Origin: an uncultured Clostridium sp.
Lineage (GTDB): Bacteria > Bacillota > Clostridia > Lachnospirales > Lachnospiraceae
Direction of reading: 5' to 3'
Assembly (NCBI GenBank): GCA_946553025.1
Contig: CAMNRM010000052.1
Span: 1-35,753 of the forward strand
Length of the DNA: 35,753 nucleotides
Notes under the pieces: generated by a model
Databases searched by the model: none
What the model saw: the letters and a program-made list of their open reading frames with translations, nothing else
What the model was told of the DNA's origin: nothing
Program-made: the position numbers and the translations under genes
Shown: positions 34,132 through 35,753 of the stretch, one piece after another
How positions within the stretch are numbered: the stretch's first letter is position 1
Layout of the letters: every line of letters begins with the position of its first letter

Positions 34132-34839
34132 TTATTCAATCCCCAGACGGCGGAATACTTCCTGGTAAGCGTCCTCGACATTCCCCAAATCGCGGCGGAA
34201 ACGATCTTTATCCAGCTTCTCATGGGTATCCTTATCCCACAAACGGCAGGTATCCGGTGAAACCTCGTCCGCCAGAATAATCTGACCATGGTAACGGCCA
34301 AACTCAATCTTAAAGTCAATGAGTTCAATATTCAGGGAGGCAAAGTACTCCTGCATAACCTCATTCACCAGGAAAGCATACTTGGTGATCGCCTCAATCT
34401 CCTCCTCGGTCGCCAGCCCTAAAGCCAGAGCATAGTACTTATTAATGAAGGGATCGCCTAACTCATCATTCTTATAGCTGAATTCCAGGGTCGGCTGGAT
34501 AAACTTCACACCCTCTTCCATGCCCATCTTCTTTGCAAAGCTTCCCGCCGAAAAATTGCGGACAATCACTTCTAGCGGAACAATCTCCACCTTCTTTACC
34601 GCAGTATCCCGGTCGCTTAATTCTTCAACCAAATGCGTAGGAACACCCTTGGCTTCTAATTTTTTAAAGATATGATTCGTCATCCGGTTATTAATCGCAC
34701 CCTTTCCGACAATCGTACCCTTCTTTAAACCGTTAAATGCTGTAGCATCATCCTTATAAGAAACAATTAATACATCCAGATCTTCCGTGGTATAGACCTT
34801 CTTTGCCTTACCTTCGTACAATAATTCTTTCTTCTCCAT
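34132..34839 (-). CDS. purC: SAICAR synthetase
   Basis: Couples CAIR and aspartate using ATP. The 235-residue protein has LLYEGKAKKVYTT at the N-terminus, VSYKDDATAFNG, RNFSAGSFAKKMG and LIDFKIEFG, with ILADEVSPDTCRLWD near the C-terminus, all typical. AGGG lies seven bases before the ATG. Its promoter is at 34908-34936. Other pur genes are not in the window. Confidence 0.96.
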   Translation of the reverse strand: MEKKELLYEGKAKKVYTTEDLDVLIVSYKDDATAFNGLKKGTIVGKGAINNRMTNHIFKKLEAKGVPTHLVEELSDRDTAVKKVEIVPLEVIVRNFSAGSFAKKMGMEEGVKFIQPTLEFSYKNDELGDPFINKYYALALGLATEEEIEAITKYAFLVNEVMQEYFASLNIELIDFKIEFGRYHGQIILADEVSPDTCRLWDKDTHEKLDKDRFRRDLGNVEDAYQEVFRRLGIE

Positions 34840-34907
34840 CGTTTTTCCCTGTCCTTTCCTACATTGTTGGATTTATCTTCTTGATTATTTTTTCTGTGAT
34901 GCTACAA

Positions 34908-34936
34908 ATTATAATGCAAAGCACAGCTAATTACAA
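34908..34936 (-). promoter_or_regulatory. Promoter of purC-purB
   Basis: TTGTAA (34931-34936), a 17-base spacer and TATAAT (34908-34913) on the minus strand. Confidence 0.65.
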
Positions 34937-34961
34937 GTGCTTTATCTATTAATTTATCTTA

Positions 34962-34985
34962 TAAACCGGAAACTAAACCGGAAAC
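34962..34985. repeat. Perfect tandem 12-base repeat upstream of purC
   Basis: TAAACCGGAAAC occurs twice with no gap, about 26-49 bases upstream of the purC -35 element. It resembles the CCGAAC-core PurBox of Gram-positive purine regulators but has an extra G. A regulator binding site is plausible; the binding protein is unknown. Confidence 0.5.
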
Positions 34986-35040
34986 TGGTAATGTTCACAG
35001 TAATTCGTAATCTTCACGGTAACAGGAAATCCTGCTTCCT

Positions 35041-35496
35041 CTACTCGCCTTCCAAAACCCGCCCTTTCTTTTCCTGAAAAAATACAATCCTTCCGTCCTG
35101 CACCCGCACCTCCACGCCGAAAATCTCCCCCGACCAGTCTTCTTTCTGCATTTTCTGAGTGTTTTTGCTGTTCTGGCTGTTCTGGCTGTTCTGGCTGTCC
35201 GGGTCGTTTTGTGTTTCCTGACTTTCCTGAACAATATCGGACTGTTCAAAGGAAGCTGTCCCCATTCTTAAAAAAAGCACCCAGCTTACCGCCAGCATAA
35301 ACACGCCCAGACCAGCCCAAAGAAAAAAGGATGCCATCTCCGCCCAGGCCGGTTTCCATCGGTCGAGATTAGGTGCAGTTCTTCCCTTCAGGGCACGCGA
35401 AAGATATCGTTTTCTCTGTTTTTTTACCCGCTTTATCCAATTTTTTCGACGAATTTCTTTTTTCAGTTTTTCAGCCTGGTTTATCCTAACATTCAT
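35041..35496 (-). CDS. Single-pass membrane protein, unknown function
   Basis: A 151-residue protein. Residues 1-50 are strongly basic (KKEIRRKNWIKRVKKQRKR), one hydrophobic segment spans about 54-76 (ASFFLWAGLGVFMLAVSWVLF), and a polar external region of 70 residues follows. This region contains QNSQNSQNSKNTQ, encoded by three tandem copies of a 9-base unit (35168-35194), and a small beta-rich end with FGVEVRVQDGRIVFF. AGAGGA lies ten bases before the ATG, and a good promoter is upstream. A basic inside and polar outside suggest type II orientation, perhaps binding nucleic acid or wall polymer. No family was recognised. Confidence 0.7.
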   Translation of the reverse strand: MNVRINQAEKLKKEIRRKNWIKRVKKQRKRYLSRALKGRTAPNLDRWKPAWAEMASFFLWAGLGVFMLAVSWVLFLRMGTASFEQSDIVQESQETQNDPDSQNSQNSQNSKNTQKMQKEDWSGEIFGVEVRVQDGRIVFFQEKKGRVLEGE

Positions 35497-35583
35497 CCAT
35501 TATCAGTCCTCTATTGACTGTCTGTGTTTTTTGATTCGCTGCTATGGAAAAGGCAATTTTATATTTCCATATTTTTACAATTA

Positions 35584-35612
35584 TTGTAGCATGGTTTAGA
35601 AAAAATTTCAAG
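35584..35612 (-). promoter_or_regulatory. Promoter of the single-pass membrane protein gene
   Basis: TTGAAA (35607-35612), a 17-base spacer and TACAAT (35584-35589) on the minus strand, each 5 of 6 to consensus. The bases from 35613 to the window end show no gene. Confidence 0.65.
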
Positions 35613-35753
35613 AATTTTTAAAAATAAATGAAAGACAAGTAAATGAAAAACAAGATTAAATAAAGGCAGTCCTTTCACAAATCCTTGTTTACCAGCTTTA
35701 TACTTGTGAGTTAAAAGTTTTCAACAAAAAGAATAGCCCTTTTGTATGGATTT

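Overview
This window looks like a chromosomal segment of a Gram-positive, probably endospore-forming clostridium, most likely of the Lachnospiraceae. The evidence is the protein sequences, the strong AGGAGG-type ribosome binding sites, the gene order nnr-alr-mazF, and a solitary mreB next to recD2/comF. Most genes are on the minus strand. The genus cannot be read from the sequence.

Layout. (1) 1-2.2 kb: a transmembrane chemoreceptor on the plus strand. (2) 2.2-4.5 kb: the decayed 3' end of a 4Fe-4S ferredoxin gene, then a compact AAA-ATPase + RloB pair (RloA/RloB, AbiL-like, putative anti-phage) with its own promoter and terminator. (3) 4.7-8.8 kb: a tyrosine-use module of tyrosine phenol-lyase, an AGCS-type Na+/amino acid symporter and a divergent GntR/FCD regulator, with two dyads and two promoters around it. 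(4) 8.8-15.7 kb: a minus-strand gene set matching the uncharacterised Salmonella STM4011-STM4015 families. It encodes an LRR-like protein, an ATP-grasp-like protein, an alkaline-phosphatase-superfamily hydrolase, a HemN-like radical SAM protein, and a radical SAM protein fused to a HAD phosphatase domain. A DUF4397 protein with three near-identical 22-residue Pro/Trp repeats sits inside the set. This is the best candidate for an undescribed system. (5) 15.8-20.3 kb: comF-like gene, recD2, mreB. (6) 20.3-20.8 kb: no protein gene, but two tandem, homologous small RNA candidates with covarying stems, C-rich single-stranded tracts and terminators. (7) 20.8-28.6 kb: yebC, MATE exporter, CNNM/CorC protein, mazF-type toxin without an adjacent antitoxin, alr, nnr, rex. 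(8) 28.6-35.7 kb: ABC-F ATPase, small membrane protein, purA with a possible structured leader, and convergent purC-purB, then an unknown single-pass membrane protein.

How the genes work together. The tpl block should import tyrosine and split it to phenol, pyruvate and ammonium under control of the GntR protein. The STM401x block probably makes or installs an unknown modification: radical chemistry (two rSAM), ATP-dependent ligation (ATP-grasp) and ester hydrolysis (AP-superfamily and HAD domains). The repeat protein is a possible target, but this is inference. purA, purB and purC serve AMP synthesis, and purB acts in both the IMP and the AMP branch. All calls rest on reading the sequence; no database search was run.
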